Source: Bacteroidia bacterium (GTDB lineage Bacteria > Bacteroidota > Bacteroidia > Chitinophagales > Saprospiraceae). Taken from it: a stretch of 64,000 bases of DNA. A model generated the notes under the pieces. That model was not told the origin of the DNA and did not search any database. It was given only the letters and a program-made list of their open reading frames with translations. Positions within the stretch are counted from its first letter, which is position 1. Each line of letters starts with the position of its first letter. Positions 54,282 to 62,307 of the stretch are shown piece after piece. The translations under genes and the position numbers were made by a program. Location of the stretch: contig JAUHXV010000001.1 of assembly GCA_030426765.1 (NCBI GenBank), positions 124,001 to 188,000 of the forward strand, in the 5' to 3' direction.

Positions 54282-56117
54282 ATGAAACTGAATCGGATCA
54301 TTCGGTGCATGTGCTTTATGGCTTTAGGGCTGCTGCCCATGGCTGGCTTTACTCAGTCAACTGCTTCCAGTGAAGAGTCAGATACTACAAAGGATAAGAA
54401 GATTTTAATTGATCATGTTGGAAAGCTGATTAAAGATGAGGAGGGTATAGAACCAATTCAATACATTTCAAACGGTCTTCAGCTGCGGATTGATAGTACT
54501 TATATCTACGCAGATTCTGCGGTCGTTTACGCACAGGACCGATTGGAGGCGTTTGGTAATGTGATTATTCAGCAAGGTGATTCGTTGAATATTTTTACTG
54601 ATACACTCTACTATACAAATGTGACAGATATTGCCCAACTGAGAGGCGAGGTGACCCTGGACCAAATATCACGACAGCTTTGGACCAGTGATCTTGATTA
54701 CAATCTTGGGGAGGGAACGGCCTCCTATTTTAATGGTGGTGTGCTGGTAGATGATTCCCTTCAGGTATCTTCCAAGCGCGGACAGTATTTTACCGATTCA
54801 GAACTGGTTTTTTTTAAAGAAAGCGTGGTGGTATTGCATCCGCGATTCAGTCTGGCGGCAGATTCCATGAAATATTCCGGCGTCGACTCCAAGGTGATTT
54901 TTACCGGGCCTACCAATATCTATACTTCCGAAGCAAAGATTTACTGCGAGTCCGGCTATTATGATTTACCCAATGAGCTCGCCGAATTCAATCAAAATGC
55001 ACAGTATTCGGGCGAAGAAAAGAAAGCTACTGCCGACACCATTCGGTACAATGCACAAATTGGCGAAGTCCGTATGCTGGGTCATGTGCAGGTCGTAGAA
55101 CAGGAGAAGCGCGTCACTGGATCGGAGCTTCGGTACATGGAAAAGACTGGTGAGACATGGATTTCCGGAGAACCGGCTCACTATTCAGATGAAACCAGAG
55201 TTGTAAATAGTCCGAAGATTTTTTACAATGAAAAGACCGACGTGGTCTCCACCGAAGGAGCGGGCCGTATTCAGGATGGCGATATGTACCTGGAAGCCGA
55301 GCACACAGATTACGATAAAGCTACCGGCAAAGGCCGGGCCTATGGCGATGCATTCTGGAATGATACAAAACAAGGTGTAGGAATTCGCGCCGATACAATT
55401 GAATCTTCTAAAGAGAAAGAATTTGTACTGGCATACAATGGAGAAGAGGGCAGGCCGATGTTGTTTATCCTGATTGAAGGGGACACCTTATATATCGCTG
55501 CTGATACACTGACGATGTTTAACGAGATCGATAGCCTCCCATCCGGTCTCGATACCGTCAAGATTATCAAAGCCTATCACGATGTTCGGTTGTTTAAATC
55601 CGATATGCAGGGGCTGGCAGACTCACTGGTTTTCAATGACCGCGACAGTTTATTTATTTTTTATGGCCGGCCGGTGTTATGGGCGGATACGACTCAATTC
55701 AGTGCGGATACGATCGCGATGTCTGTACGCAACCGAACGATCAACGATATCCGGTTGACCGAAAAGGCGATCATCATCACAGAGTTGTATCAGACCTATT
55801 ACGATCAGATAAAAGGAAAGCGCATCACCGCTGTTTTTGACAGCAGCCAGATCAAAGAGATGTGGGTGACAGGAAATGCTGAATCCATTTATTATACGCG
55901 CGATGATGACGATGCGTTTATTGGAGTCAACCAAACGATTTGTTCAAAAATGTATTTTAGCTTCCTGAACAATCAGATTGATATCATTAAATATTTTGGG
56001 GAAAACTCATCGGATATGACGCCTATGTCAAAAGCCGCGCATGGAAACATGCGATTGGAAGGTTTTGTATTGCGTACACCCGATCGACCCAATAGCATAA
56101 ATGATTTACTGGAGTGA
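54282..56117 (+). CDS. OstA-like (LptD N-terminal-like) protein
   Basis: 611 aa from ATG 54282 (MKLNRIIRCMCFMALGLLPM, signal peptide with cleavage near GFTQ); the frame is open upstream, but only as a shadow of the DUF4293 gene. Most of the protein is repeated OstA/LptA-type beta-jellyroll strands (ADSAVVYAQDRLEAFGNVIIQQGDSLNIFTDTL; LRGEVTLDQ; GHVQVVEQEKRVTG). OstA-like proteins of Bacteroidota are thought to take part in lipopolysaccharide transport across the periplasm; no LptD barrel is present. The stop overlaps the start of the next gene as GTGA. Confidence 0.82.
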   Translation: MKLNRIIRCMCFMALGLLPMAGFTQSTASSEESDTTKDKKILIDHVGKLIKDEEGIEPIQYISNGLQLRIDSTYIYADSAVVYAQDRLEAFGNVIIQQGDSLNIFTDTLYYTNVTDIAQLRGEVTLDQISRQLWTSDLDYNLGEGTASYFNGGVLVDDSLQVSSKRGQYFTDSELVFFKESVVVLHPRFSLAADSMKYSGVDSKVIFTGPTNIYTSEAKIYCESGYYDLPNELAEFNQNAQYSGEEKKATADTIRYNAQIGEVRMLGHVQVVEQEKRVTGSELRYMEKTGETWISGEPAHYSDETRVVNSPKIFYNEKTDVVSTEGAGRIQDGDMYLEAEHTDYDKATGKGRAYGDAFWNDTKQGVGIRADTIESSKEKEFVLAYNGEEGRPMLFILIEGDTLYIAADTLTMFNEIDSLPSGLDTVKIIKAYHDVRLFKSDMQGLADSLVFNDRDSLFIFYGRPVLWADTTQFSADTIAMSVRNRTINDIRLTEKAIIITELYQTYYDQIKGKRITAVFDSSQIKEMWVTGNAESIYYTRDDDDAFIGVNQTICSKMYFSFLNNQIDIIKYFGENSSDMTPMSKAAHGNMRLEGFVLRTPDRPNSINDLLE

Positions 56118-56896
56118 AGAGCATAGGTTCATATCGTTTTGCAAGTTTGATTTTATGCGGGATGGCATGTTTGGTTGCCTTGACTTCTTTGGCACAAGGG
56201 GAGGATTCGGCGCAGGCATTATACGAACGAGGTGCATACCAGGAAGCACTGGTGGCATGGAGTGAGGAGCTCGCATCTGGTAATACCTCCGCAGCCTTGT
56301 ATTTCAATCTGGGTTTGGCACATTCTGCCCTCAACCAAACGGCCCACGCCGTCATGAATTTTGAAAAGGCACTCCGAATCAAACCGGGAGATGAAAAGAT
56401 TGTAAAAGCGATTACACTCGAGAGAGAAAAAATCCTGGACGCTGCTATTCCTGTCAAGCCATTTTTCCTAAAGCAATGGTACCGTAAAGGGGTGATGGTA
56501 TTGAGACCCGGCGCCTGGGCAGCGCTTGGATTGTTTCTTTTGCTGAGCATGCTTGCGCTTATGCTTTTTCGTCTAAGAGATTCGCCAGGTAGGTGGAAAG
56601 ACCAATTAACGAAAAAAAGATTCTGGATGGCAGGGGCAGGAGTTTGCCTCATCCTGGCTTGTCTGTCCTATGCCGAATTGTACCGAACCAATGAAGCGAT
56701 CATTATGGAAGCGTGTGCTTTTCATCAGGCTCCGTCTGAAGAGAGTCCCATGATCATTGAGCTAGGTCCGGGAGAAAAAGTTGTGATTACCGATCATATC
56801 GGCGAATGGCTCAATGTGTATCTGGTCAATCAGGAAGCAGGATGGGTGCGAAATACATGTGTGGAGAGGATTCGAATAGGATCATCCGACAAGTAG
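56114..56896 (+). CDS. BatE-like TPR/SH3 membrane protein
   Basis: 260 aa starting at GTG 56114, which overlaps the OstA-like stop codon. Signal peptide or first helix at 1-27, two or three TPR-like helices (ALYERGAYQEALVAWSEELASG; ALYFNLGLAHSALNQTAHAV), two membrane helices (about 133-152 and 174-192), and a C-terminal bacterial SH3 domain (LGPGEKVVITDHIGEWLNVYLVNQEAGWVRN). The layout is that of BatE from the Bacteroidota Bat locus, but the other bat genes are not here. Translationally coupled to the OstA-like gene; role in the envelope inferred. Confidence 0.75.
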   Translation: MKSIGSYRFASLILCGMACLVALTSLAQGEDSAQALYERGAYQEALVAWSEELASGNTSAALYFNLGLAHSALNQTAHAVMNFEKALRIKPGDEKIVKAITLEREKILDAAIPVKPFFLKQWYRKGVMVLRPGAWAALGLFLLLSMLALMLFRLRDSPGRWKDQLTKKRFWMAGAGVCLILACLSYAELYRTNEAIIMEACAFHQAPSEESPMIIELGPGEKVVITDHIGEWLNVYLVNQEAGWVRNTCVERIRIGSSDK

Positions 56897-56903
56897 CACA
56901 GCT

Positions 56904-57599
56904 TTATTCCACCTCTCTGGCAATCACTGAACGAGCCAGGTCATAGGCGATCTGAAGTTGCTCATCCGGTGTGAGATAACTCGTATCAATTTCTGTGGCA
57001 TCCTCTGCCTTTCGCAAGGGTGAGTCCGATCGTGTTGAATCAATCTGGTCGCGCAGAAGAAGATTTTCTTTGACCTTTTCCTTGGAGACATCAATCCCTT
57101 TGTTTTGCAGCTCAAGCCAGCGGCGTTCGACACGTACTTCAAGCGCGGAGACTAAAAACAATTTCAGGTCAGCTTCCGGAAAAACGACGGTGCCAATGTC
57201 CCGGCCATCCATCACGATACCCTTTTCTTTTCCCATTCGACGTTGTTGCGCCACCATCGCTTTGCGGACATTGGACAAGGTAGAGACATCACTGACGATT
57301 TCATTGATACGCGGTTCTCGAATAGCAGATTCTACATTTTCGTTGTTCAGCCAGGTAACCTGTCCATCTTTTTCAAAACTGAGGTGGATATTGATGTGGT
57401 TGAGGGCCTGCTGCATTTCATCGACATCCCGGTGGTTGACTTTATGTTCGAGGACATAGAGGGAAACAGCACGATACATAGCGCCTGAATCCACATGCAG
57501 GTAGCGAAGCCTTTTGGCAAGGGATCTGGCCAGTGTGCTTTTGCCGCAGGCTGAATAGCCATCAATGGCGATGATTATTTTACGATGTCCAGTTGGCAT
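56904..57599 (-). CDS. cmk: Cytidylate kinase
   Basis: Phosphorylates CMP and dCMP with ATP. 231 aa, normal length. P-loop DGYSACGKSTLARSLAKRL, CMP-binding VDSGAMYRAVSLYVL, GRDIGTVVFPEADLKLFL and the LID-region RDQIDSTRSDSPLRKAEDA are all present. Preceded by a minus-strand TACGTTTG box (57610-57617) 11 bp from the ATG. Confidence 0.96.
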   Translation of the reverse strand: MPTGHRKIIIAIDGYSACGKSTLARSLAKRLRYLHVDSGAMYRAVSLYVLEHKVNHRDVDEMQQALNHINIHLSFEKDGQVTWLNNENVESAIREPRINEIVSDVSTLSNVRKAMVAQQRRMGKEKGIVMDGRDIGTVVFPEADLKLFLVSALEVRVERRWLELQNKGIDVSKEKVKENLLLRDQIDSTRSDSPLRKAEDATEIDTSYLTPDEQLQIAYDLARSVIAREVE

Positions 57600-57609
57600 G
57601 GTCTCCGTA

Positions 57610-57617
57610 CAAACGTA
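57610..57617 (-). promoter_or_regulatory. Candidate -7 element for cmk
   Basis: Minus-strand TACGTTTG, exact TAnnTTTG, close to the ATG at 57599. It lies downstream of a hairpin terminator on this strand, which fits a separate cmk promoter. Confidence 0.5.
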
Positions 57618-57637
57618 AATGATTTTGGGGAAAAAGG

Positions 57638-57673
57638 AAAAGCCTTACTGGTATAAATTCCGGCAAGGCTTTT
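57638..57673 (-). terminator. Hairpin terminator downstream of the DUF2795 gene
   Basis: Perfect 9-bp stem AAAAGCCTT/AAGGCTTTT with an 18-nt loop. T-rich on both sides, so it could work in either direction; on the minus strand it separates the DUF2795 gene from cmk. Confidence 0.65.
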
Positions 57674-57704
57674 CGTATTAGCGTTGACAAAATATAGAGG
57701 AAGG

Positions 57705-57926
57705 TCAATACTCATCCTCATTGAAGAGAAAGTCATCCTTGCGCGGATAGTCCGGCCAGATATCTTCGATGCTTTCAAACTGTTCTCCTTCATCCTCCAT
57801 TTCCTGAAGGTTTTCGATCACCTCCAGAGGTGCGCCGGAGCGGATGGCAAAGTCGATCAATTCATCACGCGTTGCCGGCCATGGGGCTTCTTCAAGATGG
57901 TGAGCTAGTTCAAGTGTCCAGTACAT
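57705..57926 (-). CDS. DUF2795 domain small protein
   Basis: 73 aa, very acidic C-terminal half. The N-terminal WTLELAHHLEEAPWPATRDELIDFAIRSGAP is the DUF2795 signature; EVIENLQEMEDEGEQFESIEDIWPDYP follows, as in the conserved Bacteroidota version. Cytoplasmic; function unknown. Single-gene transcription unit ended by the hairpin at 57638-57673. Confidence 0.88.
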   Translation of the reverse strand: MYWTLELAHHLEEAPWPATRDELIDFAIRSGAPLEVIENLQEMEDEGEQFESIEDIWPDYPRKDDFLFNEDEY

Positions 57927-58253
57927 GGAATTAGTGACTGTTTAATGATAAATAATACATAATGTGTTCTCCATAACGCATCGAAAGTTCGTCAGGTTCC
58001 CGAAGCGTAATTTGCTGCAAAAGTAAAAAATCTAATAAGGTGTGCAACTAATTACGCGCTTTATTTTAAGGGACACCTGATTGATATGTCCTTAAAAATC
58101 AAGACGTTAAGAAAATAGAGCGGAAATATGCGCGATTCTCCTACGGGAAATACCCAAAAACTCATCCACAGGCACGCGAAAATCGGATTTAACCTGGCGC
58201 GCCCGAATAGCTTCTGAAAAGGAATTGCTGCTGGTAAAACACCTGTTGCTGTA
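57927..58253. other. 327-bp intergenic region without a supported gene
   Basis: Only short open frames without homology are seen. One open frame continues after the queA stop on the minus strand but has no start codon. No clear terminator or repeat was found. Confidence 0.5.
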
Positions 58254-59318
58254 TCAGATGATCAGCATCGCGTCACCATAGGTATAGAATCTGTATTTGT
58301 CCTTGATGGCCTTTTTGTACGCATCCATGATCAGTTCGTAACCACCAAACGCACAAGCCATGATCAGCAGACTGGACTTAGGCATATGGAAATTCGTGAT
58401 CATCGCGTCGGGCAGACTGAACTCGTAGGGAGGGAAAATAAATTTATTGGTCCATCCCTCAGCAGGTTTGAGCAATCCCGTAGCGGATACGGCAGATTCG
58501 ATCGCGCGCATCGAAGTAGTCCCTACTGCACACACGCGATGGCCGGCTGTTTTCGAAGCGTTGACGATTTTAGTAGCATCTTCTGTAATTCGAAAATACT
58601 CTGCATCCATTTTGTGTTTGGACAGATCCTCTACGTCAATGCTGCGGAAGGTCCCGAGGCCAACATGCAGGGTGATTTCTGCAAAATTGACGCCTTTGAT
58701 TTCAAGGCGCTTCATCAGTTCACGCGTAAAGTGAAGACCGGCGGTGGGCGCCGCAACAGCACCTTCTTCTTTTGCATAGATGGTCTGATAACGCTCTTTG
58801 TCCGACTCCTCAGCTTTGCGGTTGATGTATTTCGGCAGCGGTGTCTGTCCTTGAGAGCGAAGCAGATCGCTGAACTCTTCGTCCGTACCGTCAAACAGAA
58901 ATCGGATGGTACGACCCCGTGAAGTGGTATTGTCGACGACTTCGGCAACCAGAATTTCGTTGCCTTTTTTATCCAGGAAATAGAGCTTATTGCCGACGCG
59001 AATTTTTCTCGCAGGGTCGACAAGAACATCCCAAAGACGGGCTTTCGTATTGAGTTCGCGCAACAAAAACACTTCAATTTCAGCATCTGTTTTTTCCTTC
59101 TTGCCATAGAGTCGGGCAGGAAATACTTTGGTATTGTTAAAGATCATGCTGTCGCCATCGTCAAAATATTCGAGTACGTCTCTGAAGGTCTTGTTCTCCA
59201 TTTTGCCGGTCTTGCGATCGACGACCATCAGCCTCGACTCATCCCTCTCTTTTGCGGGATATTTTGCAATTAGTTTTTCCGGAAGGTCGAAGGCGAATTG
59301 AGATAATTTGGTACGCAT
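58254..59318 (-). CDS. queA: S-adenosylmethionine:tRNA ribosyltransferase-isomerase
   Basis: Transfers and isomerises the ribosyl part of SAM to make epoxyqueuosine in tRNA. 354 aa from ATG 59318 ([21 protein letters not shown]). An upstream ATG at 59348 is rejected because it would overlap the candidate -7 box at 59346-59353. Family motifs: [60 protein letters not shown] and [18 protein letters not shown]. Confidence 0.96.
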   Translation of the reverse strand: MRTKLSQFAFDLPEKLIAKYPAKERDESRLMVVDRKTGKMENKTFRDVLEYFDDGDSMIFNNTKVFPARLYGKKEKTDAEIEVFLLRELNTKARLWDVLVDPARKIRVGNKLYFLDKKGNEILVAEVVDNTTSRGRTIRFLFDGTDEEFSDLLRSQGQTPLPKYINRKAEESDKERYQTIYAKEEGAVAAPTAGLHFTRELMKRLEIKGVNFAEITLHVGLGTFRSIDVEDLSKHKMDAEYFRITEDATKIVNASKTAGHRVCAVGTTSMRAIESAVSATGLLKPAEGWTNKFIFPPYEFSLPDAMITNFHMPKSSLLIMACAFGGYELIMDAYKKAIKDKYRFYTYGDAMLII

Positions 59319-59345
59319 AAGCAGCTTGGATAAAATTTTGGACGG

Positions 59346-59353
59346 CAAAGATA
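59346..59353 (-). promoter_or_regulatory. Candidate -7 element for queA
   Basis: Minus-strand TATCTTTG followed by CCGTCC, 28 bp from the chosen ATG. It decides against the longer queA start. Confidence 0.5.
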
Positions 59354-59498
59354 GTATTTAGGCGCAATTTCCTGATTAGGAATACTTTATTTTCTGTCAG
59401 GCCGTCCGGATATTCCCTCTTCTGACCGGTGTTTGAGATACCTGTCGTTCATAGTAAAGGCTTAATCTATTAAATAGTTCCTTTATGTAAGAAAAGTC

Positions 59499-59506
59499 TA
59501 ATTTTG
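59499..59506 (+). promoter_or_regulatory. Candidate -7 element for the MacB-like permease
   Basis: TAATTTTG ending 6 bp before ATG 59513; supports that start and a near-leaderless transcript. Confidence 0.45.
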
Positions 59507-59512
59507 ATTCAC

Positions 59513-60760
59513 ATGATTCTGAGGACTATATACGAAAGTATTATACAGGCTTTCCAGCAATTGACGGGCAACAAGCTCAGGAGTTTTCTGTCCCTGAGCG
59601 GTATTGTCATTGGGATTATCTGCATCATCTCCGTCCTTTCAGCTGTCGATTCCTTAAAAGATAATATCAGCGAAAGTTTCGAAAAGCTCGGTAATGATGT
59701 GCTGTACGTAGATAAGCAACCGTGGAATGAGGATCCGAATCAGAATTGGTGGAAATACCGACGCCGCCCGGAGCCCAGCCATGAAGATCTGCTGGCGATA
59801 AAGCGCAAAAGTAAGCTTTCGTCGAAAGCGAGCTTCTCTGTTTTCCTTCCAAGCAGGATTATTAAGTTTGGGGCAAGCCATGTCGAAGGAGCATTTATGG
59901 CCGGCGTCACGGATGATTATTTTGACATTTTCAATCTGGCTTTTGAAAAGGGGAGATTCTTCACGCCCCTGGAATCTGCGAAGGGGACTAACAGAGCTAT
60001 TATTGGTGCGGTGTTAGCGGAAGAGCTTTTTGGTTCCATTGATCCGATCGGAAAAGAGATCAATATCAAGGGTCAGGATTTCGTCGTGATCGGTGTGCTC
60101 GAAAAAGAAGGGAATTCACTGATCAATATATTTCAGTTTGACGAAGCCGTACTGATCAGCTTTAACTCCGTGAAGAAACTCATCAATGTTAAGTCCCGAT
60201 ATACCTGGGGCACATCGCTGAGTATTAAAGCCAGAGAAGGGGTGAACCTGGATGACCTGCGGGATGAAATCACAGGCATACTCAGAAGTGAACGCCGCAT
60301 CAAACCGAAAGAAGAAGAAAACTTTGCGATTAATCAACTCACTACGATTACCAACCTGATCGAACCTATTTTTGGCACATTGAATTTGGTGGGGATATTT
60401 ATCGGGGGTTTTTCCATTCTGGTGGGGATGTTTAGTGTGGCCAATATCATGTTTGTATCCGTCAAGGAACGCACCAGTATCATCGGGATTAAGAAAGCCC
60501 TGGGCGCAAAAAAGTCCACCATCTTAATGGAGTTTCTGGTCGAATCGGTGATGCTGTGTATTATCGGCGGGCTGATCGGATTGCTCAATGTCTGGGCGCT
60601 CATGGCTATAGCTTCGGCGGCTACTGACTTTCAGATGTTCCTTTCCAGGGAAAATGTGGTTATTGCCCTGATCCTGTCGCTCGTCATTGGGGTGTTATCC
60701 GGCCTGGTACCTGCTTGGCAGGCGGCCAAAATGGATCCGGTGGAGGCCATGCGAAAGTAA
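59513..60760 (+). CDS. MacB-like ABC transporter permease (FtsX fold)
   Basis: 415 aa from ATG 59513; a TTG three codons earlier overlaps the -7 box. One N-terminal helix (LSLSGIVIGIICIISVLSAV), a MacB periplasmic core domain (about 40-260: GNDVLYVDKQPWNEDPNQNWWK, GRFFTPLESAKGTNRAIIGA), then three C-terminal helices of the FtsX domain (FIGGFSILVGMFSVANIMFVSVKERTSIIGIKKALGAKKS; PAWQAAKMDPVEAMRK). MacB-type permeases export peptides, lipoproteins or drugs by mechanotransmission. No ATPase gene is adjacent in the window. Confidence 0.9.
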   Translation: MILRTIYESIIQAFQQLTGNKLRSFLSLSGIVIGIICIISVLSAVDSLKDNISESFEKLGNDVLYVDKQPWNEDPNQNWWKYRRRPEPSHEDLLAIKRKSKLSSKASFSVFLPSRIIKFGASHVEGAFMAGVTDDYFDIFNLAFEKGRFFTPLESAKGTNRAIIGAVLAEELFGSIDPIGKEINIKGQDFVVIGVLEKEGNSLINIFQFDEAVLISFNSVKKLINVKSRYTWGTSLSIKAREGVNLDDLRDEITGILRSERRIKPKEEENFAINQLTTITNLIEPIFGTLNLVGIFIGGFSILVGMFSVANIMFVSVKERTSIIGIKKALGAKKSTILMEFLVESVMLCIIGGLIGLLNVWALMAIASAATDFQMFLSRENVVIALILSLVIGVLSGLVPAWQAAKMDPVEAMRK

Positions 60761-60782
60761 TTTCCGGGAGGGCATAAAAGTG

Positions 60783-60815
60783 AAAACCCAATCAAAGAAC
60801 GAATTCCTGATTGGG
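60783..60815 (-). terminator. Intrinsic terminator of the infC-rpmI-rplT operon
   Basis: Perfect 8-bp stem CCCAATCA/TGATTGGG (60787-60794 with 60808-60815), followed on the minus strand by TTTTC. It lies 58 bp beyond the rplT stop and between convergent genes. Confidence 0.7.
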
Positions 60816-60872
60816 CTCTGACTGAAAAATATTCCGGAAGAGAGGTGAGACTCACCGGAAGTGTATCTGCTT

Positions 60873-61217
60873 TTATTTGGCTGCTTTGACGACTGCTTTA
60901 AACGCTTCCGGGTGGTTCAGGGCCAGATCGGCCAGAGTTTTCCGGTTGAGTTCGATATTCGCTTTCCCCAGTTTGTGGATGAGCGTAGAGTAGGTCGTGC
61001 CATTCATGCGGGCGGCGGCGTTGATACGGGCGATCCACAGACGGCGGAAAGAGCGTTTTTTGAGCTTGCGGTGTTCGTACGCATAGCTCATGGCTTTATC
61101 TAAAGCATTTTTGGCAACGGTGTAAACGTTTTTACGGGCGCCGAAAAAGCCTTTGGTTGCTTTTAAGATCTTCTTTCTTCTTTTTCGGGAAGCAACGGCG
61201 TTGACTGACCTTGGCAT
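60873..61217 (-). CDS. rplT: 50S ribosomal protein L20
   Basis: 114 aa, full length; binds 23S rRNA early in 50S assembly. Characteristic N-terminal [21 protein letters not shown] and [15 protein letters not shown]. Last gene of the conserved infC-rpmI-rplT operon, 75 bp after rpmI. Confidence 0.98.
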   Translation of the reverse strand: MPRSVNAVASRKRRKKILKATKGFFGARKNVYTVAKNALDKAMSYAYEHRKLKKRSFRRLWIARINAAARMNGTTYSTLIHKLGKANIELNRKTLADLALNHPEAFKAVVKAAK

Positions 61218-61292
61218 AATTGTTCATTTTGATCTGACAGAGGGCATTTCACCACTTTGGGCCTGGCAGACGGTTAATACATTGATTTCTAA

Positions 61293-61487
61293 TTATTTAC
61301 ACAGCATGCGCTTCACTCTGGCGGAATCAGCATCGCTCACCAAAGTAGATCCTCTCAGACGTAATTTGGTGTTCTTATCTCTGTTGCGCAGACGGTGAGA
61401 CGTATTGGCCTGAAACCGCTTTACCTTGCCGGAACCGGTAAGTTTAAAGCGCTTTTTGGCGCTGCTGTGGGTCTTCATCTTTGGCAT
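61293..61487 (-). CDS. rpmI: 50S ribosomal protein L35
   Basis: 64 aa, full length, strongly basic: [21 protein letters not shown] and NKDKNTK-like [13 protein letters not shown]. Lies between infC and rplT as in most bacteria. Confidence 0.98.
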   Translation of the reverse strand: MPKMKTHSSAKKRFKLTGSGKVKRFQANTSHRLRNRDKNTKLRLRGSTLVSDADSARVKRMLCK

Positions 61488-61562
61488 TTCCTATAGATTT
61501 TTATTCAAAAGGAAGGCGAAGATAATGATAAATCCAGAATTAGGTAGATAATGTGCTGAAGA

Positions 61563-62150
61563 TTACTTTTTCTTTTTAGGCGCGATCATCACGATCATTC
61601 GCCGTCCTTCCATCTTCGGAAGGCTCTCCGCAGCACCAAATTCTTCGAGCTCTTTCAGCATTTTGAGCAGGAGTAGTTCTCCGCGCTCTTTAAAGACGAT
61701 GGTCCGACCCCGAAAGTGGACATACGCCTTGACTTTTGAGCCCTCTTCGAGGAATTTCTGGGCATGTTTGACCTTGAACTCAAAGTCGTGCTCATCGGTA
61801 TTCGGTCCGAATCGGATCTCCTTGATGACCGTTTTGGAGGTATTGGCCTTAATTTCCTTTTCCTTCTTCTTTTTGTTGTACAGAAACTTGTTGAATTCAA
61901 TGATCCGACATACCGGAGGATCTGCATTTGGAGAAATCATGACCAGGTCTTCTCCCATATCTTCTGCCCAGTTGCGGGCTACACGGGTAGGGTATACACC
62001 GGATTCAATGGTTTTTCCGGCTACTTTACTGACTTCATCGAGGTTGTCGCCGACCAACCTGATATCCGGAACGCGGATATCGCCGTTGATTTTAAATTGG
62101 TATCTGTCGTCTTGTCTTCTGGGGTAATTACTGGAAAATCGTTTCGCCAA
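61563..62150 (-). CDS. infC: Translation initiation factor IF-3
   Basis: Binds the 30S subunit and checks start-codon pairing. About 195 aa from TTG 62150. The N-terminal domain begins around FKINGDIRVPDIRLVGDN, with the linker-region NADPPVCRIIEFNKFLYNKKKKEKEI and C-terminal domain KEIRFGPNTDEHDFEFKVKHAQKFLEEGSKVKAYVHFRGR. No ATG start fits; a non-AUG start is usual for infC and underlies its autoregulation in E. coli (AUU there, TTG here). The frame is open further upstream, so the exact start is less certain. Confidence 0.95.
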   Translation of the reverse strand: MAKRFSSNYPRRQDDRYQFKINGDIRVPDIRLVGDNLDEVSKVAGKTIESGVYPTRVARNWAEDMGEDLVMISPNADPPVCRIIEFNKFLYNKKKKEKEIKANTSKTVIKEIRFGPNTDEHDFEFKVKHAQKFLEEGSKVKAYVHFRGRTIVFKERGELLLLKMLKELEEFGAAESLPKMEGRRMIVMIAPKKKK

Positions 62151-62221
62151 TGAGTATAAATGTTTAGTTAAAAATATGCATGCTGTTCGCGCCCCCTTTT
62201 TTTTCGGGGAGAACCAGCTTG

Positions 62222-62278
62222 CTCAGGAATCCACCCTATATATATAGTAATGGACAGACTTGCATTTTAGTTCCTGAG
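62222..62278. repeat. 8-bp inverted repeat flanking a TATATATA tract upstream of infC
   Basis: CTCAGGAA (62222-62229) and TTCCTGAG (62271-62278) are exact reverse complements 41 nt apart. It lies between clpC and infC and directly downstream of the TAGTTTTG box, so it would be within the infC leader. Confidence 0.45.
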
Positions 62279-62279
62279 A

Positions 62280-62287
62280 CAAAACTA
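62280..62287 (-). promoter_or_regulatory. Candidate -7 element for infC operon
   Basis: Minus-strand TAGTTTTG (TAnnTTTG), 20 bp after the clpC stop and 130 bp before the infC start; gives a long leader that includes the inverted repeat at 62222-62278. Confidence 0.4.
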
Positions 62288-62307
62288 AGATTTGATTACG
62301 GAATATC

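Noticed and set aside
58105-58253. Open frame following the queA stop on the minus strand, with a helix-turn-helix-like tail
   Set aside because: It has no start codon of its own and is only readable by read-through of the queA stop; likely chance.
60832-60860. TTCCGG...CCGGAA with inner GGTGAG/CTCACC as a second terminator before rplT
   Set aside because: It lies just downstream of the rplT stop without a T-run on either side; the CCCAATCA/TGATTGGG hairpin fits better.
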